A stretch of DNA of 17,458 nt. It comes from an uncultured Eubacteriales bacterium (GTDB taxonomy: Bacteria > Bacillota > Clostridia > Monoglobales > Firm-18). Position 1 is the first letter of the stretch. Each line of letters opens with the position of its first letter. The notes beneath the pieces are model-generated. The model made no database searches, had not been told where the DNA came from, and saw only the letters and a list, made by a program, of their open reading frames with translations. The stretch covers positions 1-17,458 of the forward strand of contig CAJLYO010000013.1 of the NCBI GenBank assembly GCA_905210885.1, written 5' to 3'. Shown here piece after piece: positions 8,042 through 14,580 of this stretch. The position numbers and the translations under genes are program-made.

Positions 8042-8662
8042 TTATCTCTGCTGCTGAAGTGTGTAGTGGATATCATCAGCCTTTTCCTCGTCCGTAAACT
8101 TACGTTTTGTATCGATAACCTCACCGTTATTCCACTTTCTGTCGCCAACGCTTTCCGTTGTTCCCATAACCGTTACGTTAACCTGTCTGCGGCGTGCGAT
8201 AACGTGATCCCAATCGATGAAATAAACATGTGCAAACTTTCCGCCGTCAAGCACTCCGTCCTTGATTGTCATTGTTTCGCTTCTTCCGAAGAAGCAGCTG
8301 CGAAGATGACCGTCGGTGTTCATGCTTGAGTAGTCGCCGGGTTCGTCAACGAATCTTCCGTACTTTGCATGAATCGGACCGGGGTGGCGGTACTGATGCT
8401 CCTCGGCAAAATCCGGAATCATTTTGCGCATAATGTCCAGCAAATCATGCTGTAAAAATTCCAAATCAAATGAATCGATATCATGCGAGCACTCCTGAAC
8501 CATAACGGAGCATGTTGTGTGATGCGAAACAATGCTTACCGTTCCGTTTTTTACACCGGACGCTTCAACGATTTCGTTGATTTCCTTTGAAATGTCATGA
8601 AAAGTCGGAATCCATCCTCTTGACTGCAGTTCAATTTCCTTTTGAAATACTTTGTAATCCAT
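8042..8662 (-). CDS. YjbQ-family (UPF0047) protein
   Basis: A 206-aa cytosolic protein of the YjbQ/UPF0047 family, some members of which have weak thiamine-phosphate synthase activity; the true role is unsettled. Family features are SIVSHHTTCSVMVQE (~43-57), TDGHLRSCFFGRSETMTIKDG (~116-136), and the strand KFAHVYFIDWDHVIARRRQVNVTVMG. It is longer than the usual 130-140 aa: a middle insert (about 75-110) and a charged C-terminal tail (about 170-206) account for the difference. The ATG at 8662 follows AAGGAG about 10 nt upstream. It lies second in the DeoR-linked operon, between the SIS isomerase and the kinase remnant, which suggests a part in sugar handling rather than thiamine synthesis (inference). 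The C-terminus ends exactly at the kinase truncation point, so its last residues may have been altered by the same event. Confidence 0.8.
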   Translation of the reverse strand: MDYKVFQKEIELQSRGWIPTFHDISKEINEIVEASGVKNGTVSIVSHHTTCSVMVQECSHDIDSFDLEFLQHDLLDIMRKMIPDFAEEHQYRHPGPIHAKYGRFVDEPGDYSSMNTDGHLRSCFFGRSETMTIKDGVLDGGKFAHVYFIDWDHVIARRRQVNVTVMGTTESVGDRKWNNGEVIDTKRKFTDEEKADDIHYTLQQQR

Positions 8663-8686
8663 TTTTAAAAACTCCTTTATTTTATT

Positions 8687-9283
8687 TTATTTTTTATTTA
8701 ATCTTTCTCCGACCGCACCGCCGGGATGAATAAGAGCAAACTGCTCGCTTTTATAGCCGGTTTCCTCAATAAGCGCGGTCTGAAGCAGATGAAAAATCAC
8801 TCCCAGCGCAGTTGATGAAGTTGTGCCCTGCGCGTTATACCTGTCAGTTTCGCGGTTAACATGCTGCTTTAAAACGACATCTGCACTCAATGCAAGCTCA
8901 GATTCCGTATTCTGGGTGATTGTTATTATTTTCACCCCTTTCTTTTTGCAGATTTCCATAATAGGAAAAAGCTCTTTTGTTTTACCTCCGCGCGATGCCA
9001 AAATGCAAACATCATCTTTTTGCAGAAAACCCGTTGCACCGTGCACTGCCTCGGCAGGAGAGATAAACCGCGCCGGGCGCTCGATGCAGCACATAAGATG
9101 TGCAAAGTGACGGCACATTATCCCGGAATGACCGCATGCCGAAGCCCCGATGCGCGGCGCATTTTTCAAAAGCTCAACCGCTTTTTCATATGCGCTCTCA
9201 TCAAAAAAGCTCTCCATTTCGCGGATACACTCCGATTCGATTTTAAATACGTCCCTCATAAGGACAAATGTTTCTTTATTCAT
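8687..9283 (-). CDS. SIS-domain sugar-phosphate isomerase (KdsD/GutQ-like, no CBS)
   Basis: A 198-aa single SIS domain most like the N-terminal half of arabinose-5-phosphate isomerases (KdsD, KpsF, GutQ). Shared features are SACGHSGIMCRHFAH (~48), the FISPAEAVHGATGFLQKDDVCILASRGGKTKEL stretch (~73-105), STALGVIFHLLQTAL, and the closing IHPGGAVGERL. The CBS pair of classical KdsD is absent, as in many sugar-operon versions. It would convert a ketose phosphate to an aldose phosphate or the reverse, in the cytosol. I chose MNKETF at 9283 because GAGGTG lies 8 nt upstream; the longer frame to 9379 has no such site and crosses a repeat-like leader. It is the first gene of the DeoR-controlled operon. 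The exact substrate is unknown. Confidence 0.85.
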   Translation of the reverse strand: MNKETFVLMRDVFKIESECIREMESFFDESAYEKAVELLKNAPRIGASACGHSGIMCRHFAHLMCCIERPARFISPAEAVHGATGFLQKDDVCILASRGGKTKELFPIMEICKKKGVKIITITQNTESELALSADVVLKQHVNRETDRYNAQGTTSSTALGVIFHLLQTALIEETGYKSEQFALIHPGGAVGERLNKK

Positions 9284-9511
9284 ATAACACACCTCAGTAA
9301 AGCTCGTCCCCCGCCGCCTTAGGCAAAGGGGAGTTGATCTCATGCGCTCTGATGCTTGCAGAATTTCCTTTCTTTTCACTTTTCGCGTTTGAAAGGCCGG
9401 CGTATGTCAAGACTGACAACGAATAAAAGGCTGATTTTTCAGCGTTTTGAGCGGGTTCGGATATCGCATCGTCTGCCTAGGCAACCTTTTACACATTTTA
9501 ACGCCTCTTTC
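9284..9511 (-). other. Long untranslated leader of the sugar operon
   Basis: The predicted start site near 9549 leaves about 265 nt before the first ATG. The leader contains a small GCTGA/TCAGC hairpin with a 4-nt loop followed by CTTTT (minus strand, 9430-9443), the palindrome TGCCTAGGCA (9474-9483), a TGTCA-AGAC-TGACA dyad (9405-9418), and a CCCC...GGGG element with CCTTAGGCAAAGGGG (9309-9333) resembling scattered intergenic repeats of Clostridia. No known riboswitch class was recognised. Confidence 0.4.
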
Positions 9512-9554
9512 TGTTTCGTTTTATTCCATTATATGTTTCGTTTTGTTTCTTTTT
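9512..9554. promoter_or_regulatory. Probable DeoR-type operator array (GTTTCGTTTT repeats)
   Basis: TGTTTCGTTTT occurs at 9512-9522 and 9534-9544, a spacing of 22 bp (two helical turns). A third, imperfect copy, GTTTCTTTTT, follows 10 bp later at 9545-9554. DeoR-family repressors (for example AgaR) commonly use TTTCGTTT-like direct repeats. The array lies just downstream of the -10 box of the minus-strand operon, where binding would block transcription, and the DeoR gene is divergently adjacent. Confidence 0.55.
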
Positions 9555-9555
9555 A

Positions 9556-9584
9556 AATATATCACATATTACGGTTTTTGTCAA
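9556..9584 (-). promoter_or_regulatory. Promoter of the sugar operon
   Basis: The minus strand reads TTGACA (9584-9579), a 17-nt spacer, then TATATT (9561-9556), near-consensus sigma-A. The repeated GTTTCGTTTT sites begin right after the -10 box. Confidence 0.75.
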
Positions 9585-9600
9585 TATAAATATGCCGCAG

Positions 9601-9629
9601 TTGACATTTTTCTGTGTTAATGATATGAT
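9601..9629 (+). promoter_or_regulatory. Promoter of the DeoR-family regulator
   Basis: TTGACA (9601-9606), a 17-nt spacer, and TATGAT (9624-9629). The AGGAGGG ribosome binding site is at 9644-9650, 6 nt before the ATG. The two divergent -35 boxes are only 16 bp apart, so one regulator could control both directions. Confidence 0.75.
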
Positions 9630-9656
9630 ACATACAGATAGACAGGAGGGCTTTAT

Positions 9657-10424
9657 ATGCAATTAACGCTAACGGAACGCCGCAATAAAATTATTGAGCT
9701 CATAAATGAAAAAGGACGCGTGAGCGTCAATGAGCTAAGCAAGCTGTTTAATATATCGGTAGTCGTAATCCGCGCCGATTTATCCGAGCTTGAAAAACAG
9801 GGGCTTTTGGCGCGTGTTCACGGCGGCGCAATCACAAGCTACAAATCGTATTATAACATGAACCTTATGCAGCGGCTAAATACGAATACAATCGAGAAAA
9901 GCGCCATAGCAAAAAGAATCAGCGAATCGGTTAAGGATTCCGACACGCTGATTATGAATGCGGGCACTACCCCGATTTATGTTATGAGGGCAATATGCGA
10001 CAAAAAAGTGACGATTGTTACAAATTCGATCGCTCTTGCTTTGGAAGGCGCCCCAAACCCGAATTTCAAAATAATTCTGCTCGGCGGAGATGTTGACAGC
10101 AATTATCAGTTTACATACGGAGGTTCCGCATTAAACGAGCTTGACAGGTATACTGCCGATATGTTTATTCTGTCGGTAGACGGCATAGACCTTAACAACG
10201 GAATTTCCACGTTTTATCATCATGAAGCGGAAATCTGCAGAAGTATGATGAACCGATGCCGCCGCACCGTTGTTGTGGGAGATCACAGCAAAATAGGAAG
10301 AATTGCATTTGCAAAAATTTCGGATATAAACCGTGTCGACGCAATTGTAACGGATTGTTTCACCGATAAAAGCGCATTTCAAAAGCTTAGAAAAAAAGGC
10401 ATAGATGTAATCGAGGCAATATAA
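9657..10424 (+). CDS. DeoR-family transcriptional regulator
   Basis: A 255-aa regulator of standard DeoR length. The N-terminal winged helix-turn-helix is at about 5-58 (ERRNKIIELINEKGRVSVNELSKLF...LEKQGLLARVHGGA). The recognition helix reads ISVVVIRADL where most members have VSxxTIRRDL, a mild departure. The C-terminal sugar-phosphate sensor domain (about 75-235) shows NAGTTPIYVMRAI, VTIVTNSIALALEGA, ILLGGDVDSNYQFTYGGSA and VVVGDHSKIG. Such proteins repress sugar operons until a phosphorylated intermediate binds. It is divergent from the SIS-YjbQ-transaldolase operon, with consensus promoters and a repeat array between, so that operon is its likely target. It appears intact although two target genes are broken. 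Confidence 0.92.
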   Translation: MQLTLTERRNKIIELINEKGRVSVNELSKLFNISVVVIRADLSELEKQGLLARVHGGAITSYKSYYNMNLMQRLNTNTIEKSAIAKRISESVKDSDTLIMNAGTTPIYVMRAICDKKVTIVTNSIALALEGAPNPNFKIILLGGDVDSNYQFTYGGSALNELDRYTADMFILSVDGIDLNNGISTFYHHEAEICRSMMNRCRRTVVVGDHSKIGRIAFAKISDINRVDAIVTDCFTDKSAFQKLRKKGIDVIEAI

Positions 10425-10429
10425 TTAAA

Positions 10430-10468
10430 GACCCCCCGCCGAAATCACAATGTTTTCGGCGGGGGGTC
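10430..10468. terminator. Strong hairpin between convergent genes
   Basis: GACCCCCCGCCGAAA and TTTCGGCGGGGGGTC form a perfect 15-bp, GC-rich stem with a 9-nt loop. It lies just after the DeoR gene (ends 10424) and about 50 nt after the end of the convergent patatin gene. On the minus strand it is followed by TTTAATTAT; on the plus strand there is no T run. It probably terminates the patatin transcript and may protect or stop the DeoR transcript. Confidence 0.7.
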
Positions 10469-10520
10469 GCAAGTGCCGCAGCGCGGAAAAATTCGCCTTT
10501 TAAAGCCGCACAAAGTACAG

Positions 10521-11375
10521 CTATTGTTTGCCTAAGTATCTGCGCAGGTCAGGCGCGGCGTCAGTGCCTGCGCGCACACCCATTTTGTACATTATATCAA
10601 GCTTTTCCGGACTTTTTTCCGTTCTGCCGTATGTGATTTTCCCCTCCGGAGCAATAACGAACACTTTTCCGCTTTTTTCTGCCTCCCAAAGACGTTTTAG
10701 GCATGCATTGTAATTTACATATCTTGTGTTTACCGCACGCACAAACTCCGGATAATTTTTATAGTGCCGTGTAATCAGCTTAAGCGCCTTTGAGGGGCGT
10801 TTTTCATATCCGCGCTGACGCGTCAGCACAACGATATTTTTTTCGCACCCTTTTTTCAAAGCGCGTTCAAAGGGAATCGAATCGGCAATTCCGCCGTCCA
10901 TATACCGCTTGCCATTGATTATAATGGGAGGAAACAAAATCGGCAGTGCACAGCTTGCCTTTAAAACGTTAAAACACTTATCCTCCGCAGTAACCGGCAG
11001 ATACTCCGCAAGCCCGGTCTGCATGTTTGTTACAGCTGCCTCAACCTCGCCGTTAAAATTTTCAAACGCCTCAAAATCAAAGGGAACGTGAATATTCGGA
11101 ATGTCCTCAAAAACAAATTTAAGATTGTAATAGCTTTTGTTGCTTCTGTCCGCCATATGGCGCAGTCCCATGTATCTTTTGTCGTGCATGTACCGCATGT
11201 CAACTTCATAATTTCTGCCGCGCTGCCCCGAAACATAGGAGGTTCCGCTGCAAATCCCGGCAGATACGCCTATTACGTAGTCTGCTTTTATGCCTTCATC
11301 GCATAAAACGTCCAAAACGCCGCAGGTAAAAAGCGTCCTGCTTGCGCCGCCTTCAAGAATTAAGCCTGTTTTCAT
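10521..11375 (-). CDS. Patatin-like phospholipase
   Basis: A 284-aa cytosolic or membrane-associated lipid acyl hydrolase with the patatin Ser-Asp dyad. The oxyanion loop is LEGGASRTLFTCGVLD (~7-22). The nucleophile Ser38 lies in GVSAG, and Asp160 in DGGIADSIPFE. The MDGG and SCALPILFPPIIINGKRYMDGG blocks are typical of the bacterial RssA/YjjU-type group. The length is normal. The ATG at 11375 follows a weak GGTGAT site, and a near-consensus promoter gives a leader of only about 11 nt. It looks like a single-gene unit between the lipoprotein gene and the DeoR gene. The substrate is unknown. Confidence 0.9.
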   Translation of the reverse strand: MKTGLILEGGASRTLFTCGVLDVLCDEGIKADYVIGVSAGICSGTSYVSGQRGRNYEVDMRYMHDKRYMGLRHMADRSNKSYYNLKFVFEDIPNIHVPFDFEAFENFNGEVEAAVTNMQTGLAEYLPVTAEDKCFNVLKASCALPILFPPIIINGKRYMDGGIADSIPFERALKKGCEKNIVVLTRQRGYEKRPSKALKLITRHYKNYPEFVRAVNTRYVNYNACLKRLWEAEKSGKVFVIAPEGKITYGRTEKSPEKLDIMYKMGVRAGTDAAPDLRRYLGKQ

Positions 11376-11392
11376 AATTCATCACCGAAATA

Positions 11393-11421
11393 ATTTTAGC
11401 GCAAATATTCTTTTTTGTCAA
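11393..11421 (-). promoter_or_regulatory. Promoter of the patatin-like gene
   Basis: Minus strand: TTGACA (11421-11416), a 17-nt spacer, TAAAAT (11398-11393). The expected start site near 11386 lies about 11 nt before the ATG. Confidence 0.75.
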
Positions 11422-11465
11422 TCGCGAAAGCCATTTAACACTCTTTCGGCTTCTCACGTTTGCAT

Positions 11466-12380
11466 TTAATCGTTGGCATAAACCCAATAAACATCCAAAT
11501 TCGGCACACCGTTATCTTTAACTTTATACATAGTCATTAATGTTTTCTGCAGCTTATTGCTCCAGGTGTATTTTGCCATATAAACAATATCGGCACCACC
11601 GTCCGCTTTTATCAAAATACCGTCCATTGTTTCGCCCAAGTATGTTTCAAAAGGTTCAAACTCAAAATCTGCGGTAACAATATCATCGGCTTCAAATACA
11701 AATTCAAAAGTTCCTGTTCCGTCATTTCTGAATTCAACATTCCACCTTTTTGCTCCGTTCGGTACGCGGCTTCCTATTCCTAAATATTTCCATTTTCCTA
11801 TAAACCTTGCAGATACTTGCGGTTTTGTTTCTTCAGCTTTTAAAACGGGTATCGGTTCTTTTGAAAAAACACATTCATCATTAAAAGATATTGTTTTAAG
11901 TATATCGGGAACTTCCTTCTTAAGCTCAGAATATTTTTTTGCCGTATTTTCAGAGAATTGCACATCTGTCGGATATGTAACAATTATATTATACGAGCCG
12001 ATATTATGCACTTCGACACTTCCCAAGATTTCATAATCGGGAAAATTCAAATAGTCTTCTGTTTCGTCAAGTAAATCAACTGAAAACAGCCAGCCGCCGT
12101 TTGTTTCTTCCCGGCTTGCTTTATCGTAAAAGCTCAATTTATAATTGTTATGTTCTTTTTCCGTAAGCTCATGAAAACAATCTTTTTCCCACGATACCGG
12201 TATTTCCACAGTGTAATATTTTGTACTGACAACTGATGTTTTTTGTTCTTCCGCAGCCGAAACAGTGTCATGAACTTTATCCGGCGGATTATCTTTTTCC
12301 GCATTATTAGTATCAGAACTTTTGCATCCGGTCAAGTTAAATGCAATTACGAAAATAAAACATAATAATAACTTTTTCAT
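11466..12380 (-). CDS. Lipoprotein of unknown function
   Basis: A 304-aa membrane-anchored lipoprotein. MKKLLLCFIFVIAFNLTGC is a type II signal peptide with lipobox LTGC and lipidated Cys19, followed by a Ser/Asp/Asn/Lys-rich linker. The remainder has an N-terminal beta-rich part (about 50-185, YYTVEIPVSWEKDCFHELTEKEHNNYKLSFYD, resembling PsbP/DUF-type lipoprotein folds) and a C-terminal part (about 190-304, FIGKWKYLGIG...GTFEFVF) resembling lipocalin-like or DUF5640-type 'fraction of substrate left' domains. Both are fold impressions only. I chose the ATG at 12380 for its GGAGGA site; the frame open to 12488 runs through a hairpin-rich leader and is unlikely to be translated. No operon partner is seen. 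Confidence 0.8.
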   Translation of the reverse strand: MKKLLLCFIFVIAFNLTGCKSSDTNNAEKDNPPDKVHDTVSAAEEQKTSVVSTKYYTVEIPVSWEKDCFHELTEKEHNNYKLSFYDKASREETNGGWLFSVDLLDETEDYLNFPDYEILGSVEVHNIGSYNIIVTYPTDVQFSENTAKKYSELKKEVPDILKTISFNDECVFSKEPIPVLKAEETKPQVSARFIGKWKYLGIGSRVPNGAKRWNVEFRNDGTGTFEFVFEADDIVTADFEFEPFETYLGETMDGILIKADGGADIVYMAKYTWSNKLQKTLMTMYKVKDNGVPNLDVYWVYAND

Positions 12381-12396
12381 AATGTCCTCCTGCAAT

Positions 12397-12425
12397 AAAA
12401 AGTGCGCCAACCATAGCTGACGCAC
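12397..12425 (-). terminator. Terminator-like hairpin just before the lipoprotein ribosome binding site
   Basis: On the minus strand GTGCGTCAGC and GTTGGCGCAC form a 10-bp stem (two G-U pairs) with loop TATG, followed by TTTTT. The G-U pairs mean it is stable only in the minus-strand transcript. It ends about 8 nt before the GGAGGA site of the lipoprotein gene, so it is either an attenuator for that gene or a terminator of upstream transcription. Confidence 0.6.
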
Positions 12426-12474
12426 AAAAAACGCAAACTCCGATTGTCGCCAAGCAAACTTTACGCCGAAAAAT

Positions 12475-12480
12475 ATTATA
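12475..12480 (-). promoter_or_regulatory. Possible -10 box for the lipoprotein gene
   Basis: A perfect TATAAT on the minus strand, preceded by TTGTTGTA but with no good -35 box at 16-18 nt. If used, the leader of about 88 nt would include the terminator-like hairpin. Confidence 0.3.
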
Positions 12481-12486
12481 TACAAC

Positions 12487-12526
12487 AAATCCGAACCCGT
12501 TATCAGCCGATATAAGGTTCGGATTT
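12487..12526 (-). terminator. Hairpin following the tRNA 3' fragment
   Basis: AAATCCGAACC and GGTTCGGATTT are perfect 11-bp inverted arms with an 18-nt loop; on the minus strand a weak T-rich tail (TGTTGT) follows. It starts 8 nt after the CCA of the tRNA-like fragment, the usual place for a tRNA terminator, so it may be the terminator of the original, uninterrupted tRNA gene. Confidence 0.5.
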
Positions 12527-12534
12527 TTAATATT

Positions 12535-12553
12535 TGGTGCGGATAAGAGGACT
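12535..12553 (-). other. tRNA 3'-end fragment (probably tRNA-Leu), candidate att site
   Basis: The minus strand reads AGTCCTCTTATCCGCACCA. This fits tRNA positions 58-76: end of the T loop, T-stem 3' strand CCTCT, acceptor 3' strand TATCCGC, discriminator A, and CCA. The complementary acceptor would be GCGGATA, which occurs in Leu tRNAs. Upstream of it the bases no longer fit a T loop (TAACAGT instead of TTCAAGT), and no tRNA body is present. It lies between the recombinase gene's end and host-like sequence, as expected for the tRNA 3' end left behind by integration. Confidence 0.55.
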
Positions 12554-12589
12554 GTTACTCTTTTTAAGGGAGTGCCCTATATCGCACCT
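12536..12589 (-). repeat. Imperfect long inverted repeat after the recombinase gene
   Basis: GGTGCG at 12536-12541 pairs with CGCACC at 12584-12589, extended imperfectly inward, with a further GAGT/ACTC pairing in the middle. The outer half overlaps the tRNA-like fragment. It may be part of the attachment region or a weak terminator for the recombinase transcript. Confidence 0.35.
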
Positions 12590-12614
12590 TTTATCTCTAA
12601 ACTTTTGATTCCTA

Positions 12615-14249
12615 TTAACTTGCATCCTTAGTATAACATAAATCCTCTAAGATTTCAACAGTTCCAACAAATTTGTAGTAGATATTTATATCCTGATAAG
12701 TTTCGCCCTGATATTCGTACTTTTCGCCAACTTCAATTCGCTCTATAAGCTCATGGAGAATCTCGTAGTTGAGTTCTTTAATACCAATATACTTTTCAAT
12801 TAAGTTTACAAAGTCTATGGCATTATCCTTTGACTTGTGGTATTCGTTAAGCTCACCTTCTATTCTTGATGCTTCGGCTTTTAATTCTGCTTGTTCTTCT
12901 TCATATCCTGCAAGGAGTGATGCCATTCTCTTGCTTGATAGATTTCCTAAGACTGAATTTTCATAAGTCTTTTTAATCAGGAGTTCAAGCTCGCTGATTC
13001 TCTTGTTTGCTTTTGCAAGCTTACGCTGATTGTCTTTGGTTTCTGCCATAATCTTTTGCTCATTGCATTTAAGTGCCGCTTTGTATAGGGCATCTCTGTC
13101 GGTTTTGAGCATCATAGTCTTTGCATAGATGTCTGCAAGGACTACATCATATAGCTCGTCATACCTTATGTAATGAGATGGGCAGTATTTTTTACCCTTT
13201 AAGTTATATGTATTGCACACATAAGACTTGGTCGTATTGGAGAAGACCAAGGCTTTTTTACAATCCATACATTTTATTATCTTTGCAAAGATTTGAGTTT
13301 CGCCTGTTTTGGTTTCTCTTGACCGACTTTCAAGAAGTTTTTGTACCTCATCAAAGGTCTGCTTATCAATTATCGGCTCATGGGTGTTTTCTACCACAAT
13401 CCATTCATCTTTTGGGACATCCCTGAACTTCTTTGACTTAAAAGGCTTTTCTTTTCTGTGATTTACCATATTGCCTATGTAAACTTCGTTTATAAGCATA
13501 TCGCCCACAGTATCATCGCACCAATAACATTCGTCATCGTGTGCAGTCATAGCAGAATAATGATTCATTCCCTGAGCTTTTGCATAGGCGGCAGGAGTAG
13601 GGATTTTTTCTTCGTGAAGGGTTTTTGTTATTTTCCTTTTTCCATAGCCTTGCTTTGCCAAGTCGAAGATGTGTTTTACAATATGTGCAACCTCTTCATC
13701 AATTATAAGATGATGCTTGTCCTTCGGGTCCTTTTTGTATCCATATGGTGCTTTACTGCCGAGGAACCAACCTGATTGTGCTTTTGTTTTGTATGCCGAT
13801 CTTGTCTTTTCAGATATATCTCTTGGATACATGGCATTATACATATTCTTAAAGGTTGCAATTTGTTGATAACCATTTAAGTATGTATCAATGCCATCAT
13901 CTATTGCAATAAACCGGATGCCTCTTGCTATGAAAATATCTTCGTAATACAGATTTGCCTGAACATCATTTCTGCCAAGTCTTGATAAATCTTTTACGAT
14001 TATGCAGTTGGCATTTCCTTCATCGATATCTTTCATCATTTCCTGAAATGCCGGTCTTTCAAAGAATACTCCCGATTCGCCGTCATCTACAAATTCCTTA
14101 CGGATTATAATGTTATTTTTATTGGCGAAATCTGTTGTTTTCATTCTTTGGGTTTCTATGCTTATACTTTCTGCATTTGCTGAACGCTTATCTTCTTTGG
14201 ATAACCTTAGATATAAATTTGCTATCCATACCGTTTCTCTTTTTGCCAT
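12615..14249 (-). CDS. Large serine recombinase (DUF4368 type), element integrase
   Basis: A 544-aa site-specific DNA recombinase that likely excises and integrates the element. The N-terminal catalytic resolvase domain has nucleophile Ser17 in YLRLSKED, and catalytic-region residues in DDGESGVFFERPAF and VKDLSRLGRN (Arg90, Arg93). Next is the recombinase domain (about 165-290, KAPYGYKKD...EVYIGN), then a zinc ribbon (Cys327, 330, 345, 356), a coiled coil (about 405-470), and the C-terminal DUF4368-like stretch (about 485-528, YIGIKELNYEILHELIERIEVGE). The ATG at 14249 follows AAGGAG; the in-frame ATG at 14294 does not. It is transcribed toward the host junction and ends about 60 nt from the tRNA-like att candidate, the usual layout of integrases at an element end. 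All key residues are present, so it should be active. Confidence 0.93.
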   Translation of the reverse strand: MAKRETVWIANLYLRLSKEDKRSANAESISIETQRMKTTDFANKNNIIIRKEFVDDGESGVFFERPAFQEMMKDIDEGNANCIIVKDLSRLGRNDVQANLYYEDIFIARGIRFIAIDDGIDTYLNGYQQIATFKNMYNAMYPRDISEKTRSAYKTKAQSGWFLGSKAPYGYKKDPKDKHHLIIDEEVAHIVKHIFDLAKQGYGKRKITKTLHEEKIPTPAAYAKAQGMNHYSAMTAHDDECYWCDDTVGDMLINEVYIGNMVNHRKEKPFKSKKFRDVPKDEWIVVENTHEPIIDKQTFDEVQKLLESRSRETKTGETQIFAKIIKCMDCKKALVFSNTTKSYVCNTYNLKGKKYCPSHYIRYDELYDVVLADIYAKTMMLKTDRDALYKAALKCNEQKIMAETKDNQRKLAKANKRISELELLIKKTYENSVLGNLSSKRMASLLAGYEEEQAELKAEASRIEGELNEYHKSKDNAIDFVNLIEKYIGIKELNYEILHELIERIEVGEKYEYQGETYQDINIYYKFVGTVEILEDLCYTKDAS

Positions 14250-14298
14250 TTGAATTCTCCTTTCTCTTAAGGGAAACGGCTGTGTAAATGCCATAGTA

Positions 14299-14327
14299 AT
14301 TATACCATATAACCCGGCCGTTATCCA
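14299..14327 (-). promoter_or_regulatory. Promoter of the recombinase gene
   Basis: Minus strand: TGGATA (14327-14322), a 17-nt spacer, then a perfect TATAAT (14304-14299), about 50 nt upstream of the chosen ATG. The recombinase can thus be expressed apart from the mobilization operon. Confidence 0.6.
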
Positions 14328-14346
14328 GATAAATCACCGAAGTTCT

Positions 14347-14565
14347 TTAAGAAACTTCACGGCTTATGATGTTATTTACTCTGTCCCTTAAGGATATTTC
14401 CTCACCGGCGAAGTGGGATGTTGTCCTGAATATCTTATTACCGATTTCGTAATAGATATTGAGGTTTCCATCCACATACGCTCTTTTGAAATTATCAATA
14501 GGAGTGTCGCCGGGCTTTATTCTTTTATAAATAAGATAGTAACTTGGAAGAATAATTTTCTTCAT
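14347..14565 (-). CDS. Small hypothetical protein of the mobile element
   Basis: A 72-aa basic protein (MKKIILPSYYLIYKRIKPGD...) preceded by an AAAGGATGG ribosome binding site. It lies 15 nt after the small membrane-protein gene and just before the recombinase promoter, in line with the mobilization genes. No domain was recognised. Its size and position between relaxation and recombination genes would suit an accessory or excisionase-like factor, but no helix-turn-helix is evident, so this is only a guess. Confidence 0.65.
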   Translation of the reverse strand: MKKIILPSYYLIYKRIKPGDTPIDNFKRAYVDGNLNIYYEIGNKIFRTTSHFAGEEISLRDRVNNIISREVS

Positions 14566-14580
14566 ATAACCATCCTTTCC

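Noticed and set aside
9284..9379. 32-residue N-terminal extension of the SIS isomerase
   Set aside because: No ribosome binding site; the family start aligns with MNKETF at 9283, which has GAGGTG upstream.
12381..12488. 36-residue N-terminal extension of the lipoprotein
   Set aside because: It runs through a terminator-like hairpin, and the internal ATG at 12380 has a strong GGAGGA site and begins a textbook lipoprotein signal.
12535..12610. Intact tRNA gene near the recombinase end
   Set aside because: Only the last 19 positions fit; the T loop, anticodon arm and 5' acceptor strand are absent.
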